Assembly: GCA_007129635.1 (NCBI GenBank)
Contig: SKVE01000372.1
Span: 1-5,067, forward strand
Origin: Planctomycetaceae bacterium
GTDB lineage: Bacteria > Planctomycetota > Planctomycetia > Pirellulales > Pirellulaceae
Length of the DNA stretch: 5,067 nt
Direction: 5' to 3'
Shown: in pieces, positions 4,977 through 5,067 of the stretch
Layout of the letters: each line of letters starts with the position of its first letter
Numbering within the stretch: position 1 is the stretch's first letter
Program-made: the position numbers and the translations under genes
Notes under the pieces: generated by a model
Told to the model about the DNA's origin: nothing
Database searches by the model: none
Seen by the model: the letters and a program-made list of their open reading frames with translations, nothing else

Positions 4977-5067
4977 TTAGGCCACATCACACCGACTCAA
5001 CTCCTTCCTGTTGAAGTGATCGACGACATCTTGGACCGCTTGCTTCACTTTGGCAGGTATGGTTTTC
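4977..5067 (-). pseudogene. Truncated minus-strand frame resembling the start of a planctomycete hypothetical family
   Basis: The minus strand entering from the right edge reads KTIPAKVKQAVQDVVDHF followed by NRKELSRCDVA and then TAA (4979-4977). The segment KTIPAKV-x-x-x-V-x-x-x-V-x-x-FN resembles the N-terminus of small planctomycete proteins, as I remember them, that normally continue for another hundred or so residues. Here the frame stops after about 30 codons, and no other frame further left resumes a plausible protein. It may be a decayed gene, a gene truncated by rearrangement, or the genuine short C-terminus of something else. Its upstream part lies outside the window, so the start cannot be judged. 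It converges with the 93-aa gene, 38 bp apart. Confidence 0.4.

Noticed and set aside
4932..4993. GGTGTGA/TCACACC inverted repeat as a shared terminator between converging genes
   Set aside because: The arms are 7 bp but 48 bp apart, with no T-run; too weak to call.
1..5067. CRISPR array, tRNA, rRNA, insertion sequence
   Set aside because: No spaced direct repeats of 25-40 bp, no cloverleaf, no rRNA-like stretch and no transposase or terminal inverted repeats were seen.

Overview
This 5.1 kb window holds the backbone half of a type III-B (Cmr) CRISPR effector operon on the minus strand, followed by a run of very small plus-strand genes. The organism is most likely a bacterium of the phylum Planctomycetota (Pirellulales-like). 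Support for that comes from the high GC content with GC-rich third positions and from the small proteins at 3818-4219, 4657-4938 and the right edge, which resemble uncharacterised families I associate with planctomycete genomes. That assignment rests on memory of the families, not on a search.

Layout. Positions 1-162 carry the possible 3' end of a plus-strand gene, which converges on and overlaps the end of cmr6. Positions 135-3453 (minus strand) hold four tightly packed genes transcribed in the order cmr1, cmr4, cmr5, cmr6. They encode three RAMP-fold proteins and the small helical Cmr5 subunit. Gaps are 26 bp, 15 bp and a 4-nt overlap, and each start has a Shine-Dalgarno sequence, so this is one operon. 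Positions 3454-3817 are a divergent intergenic region that should hold the cmr promoter and the promoter of the rightward genes. Positions 3818-4938 (plus strand) hold a 133-aa hypothetical protein, an uncertain 52-aa frame, a roughly 30-aa single-span membrane peptide and a 93-aa hypothetical protein. At the right edge a short minus-strand frame looks like the beginning of another planctomycete family but stops after about 30 codons.

How the parts work together. In known Cmr complexes Cmr4 and Cmr5 form the stacked filament around the crRNA, with Cmr6 and Cmr1 capping the end where the crRNA 3' part lies. Cmr4 cuts bound target RNA, and the aspartate expected for this is present here (D28). 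The signalling and 5'-handle module, Cas10/Cmr2 plus Cmr3, is absent between cmr1 and cmr4 and from both visible flanks. No CRISPR array, cas6, cas1/cas2 or recognisable CARF effector lies in the window. The locus is therefore either split, with cmr2-cmr3 elsewhere, or an effector reduced to its RNA-cutting backbone. That is the main point worth following up.
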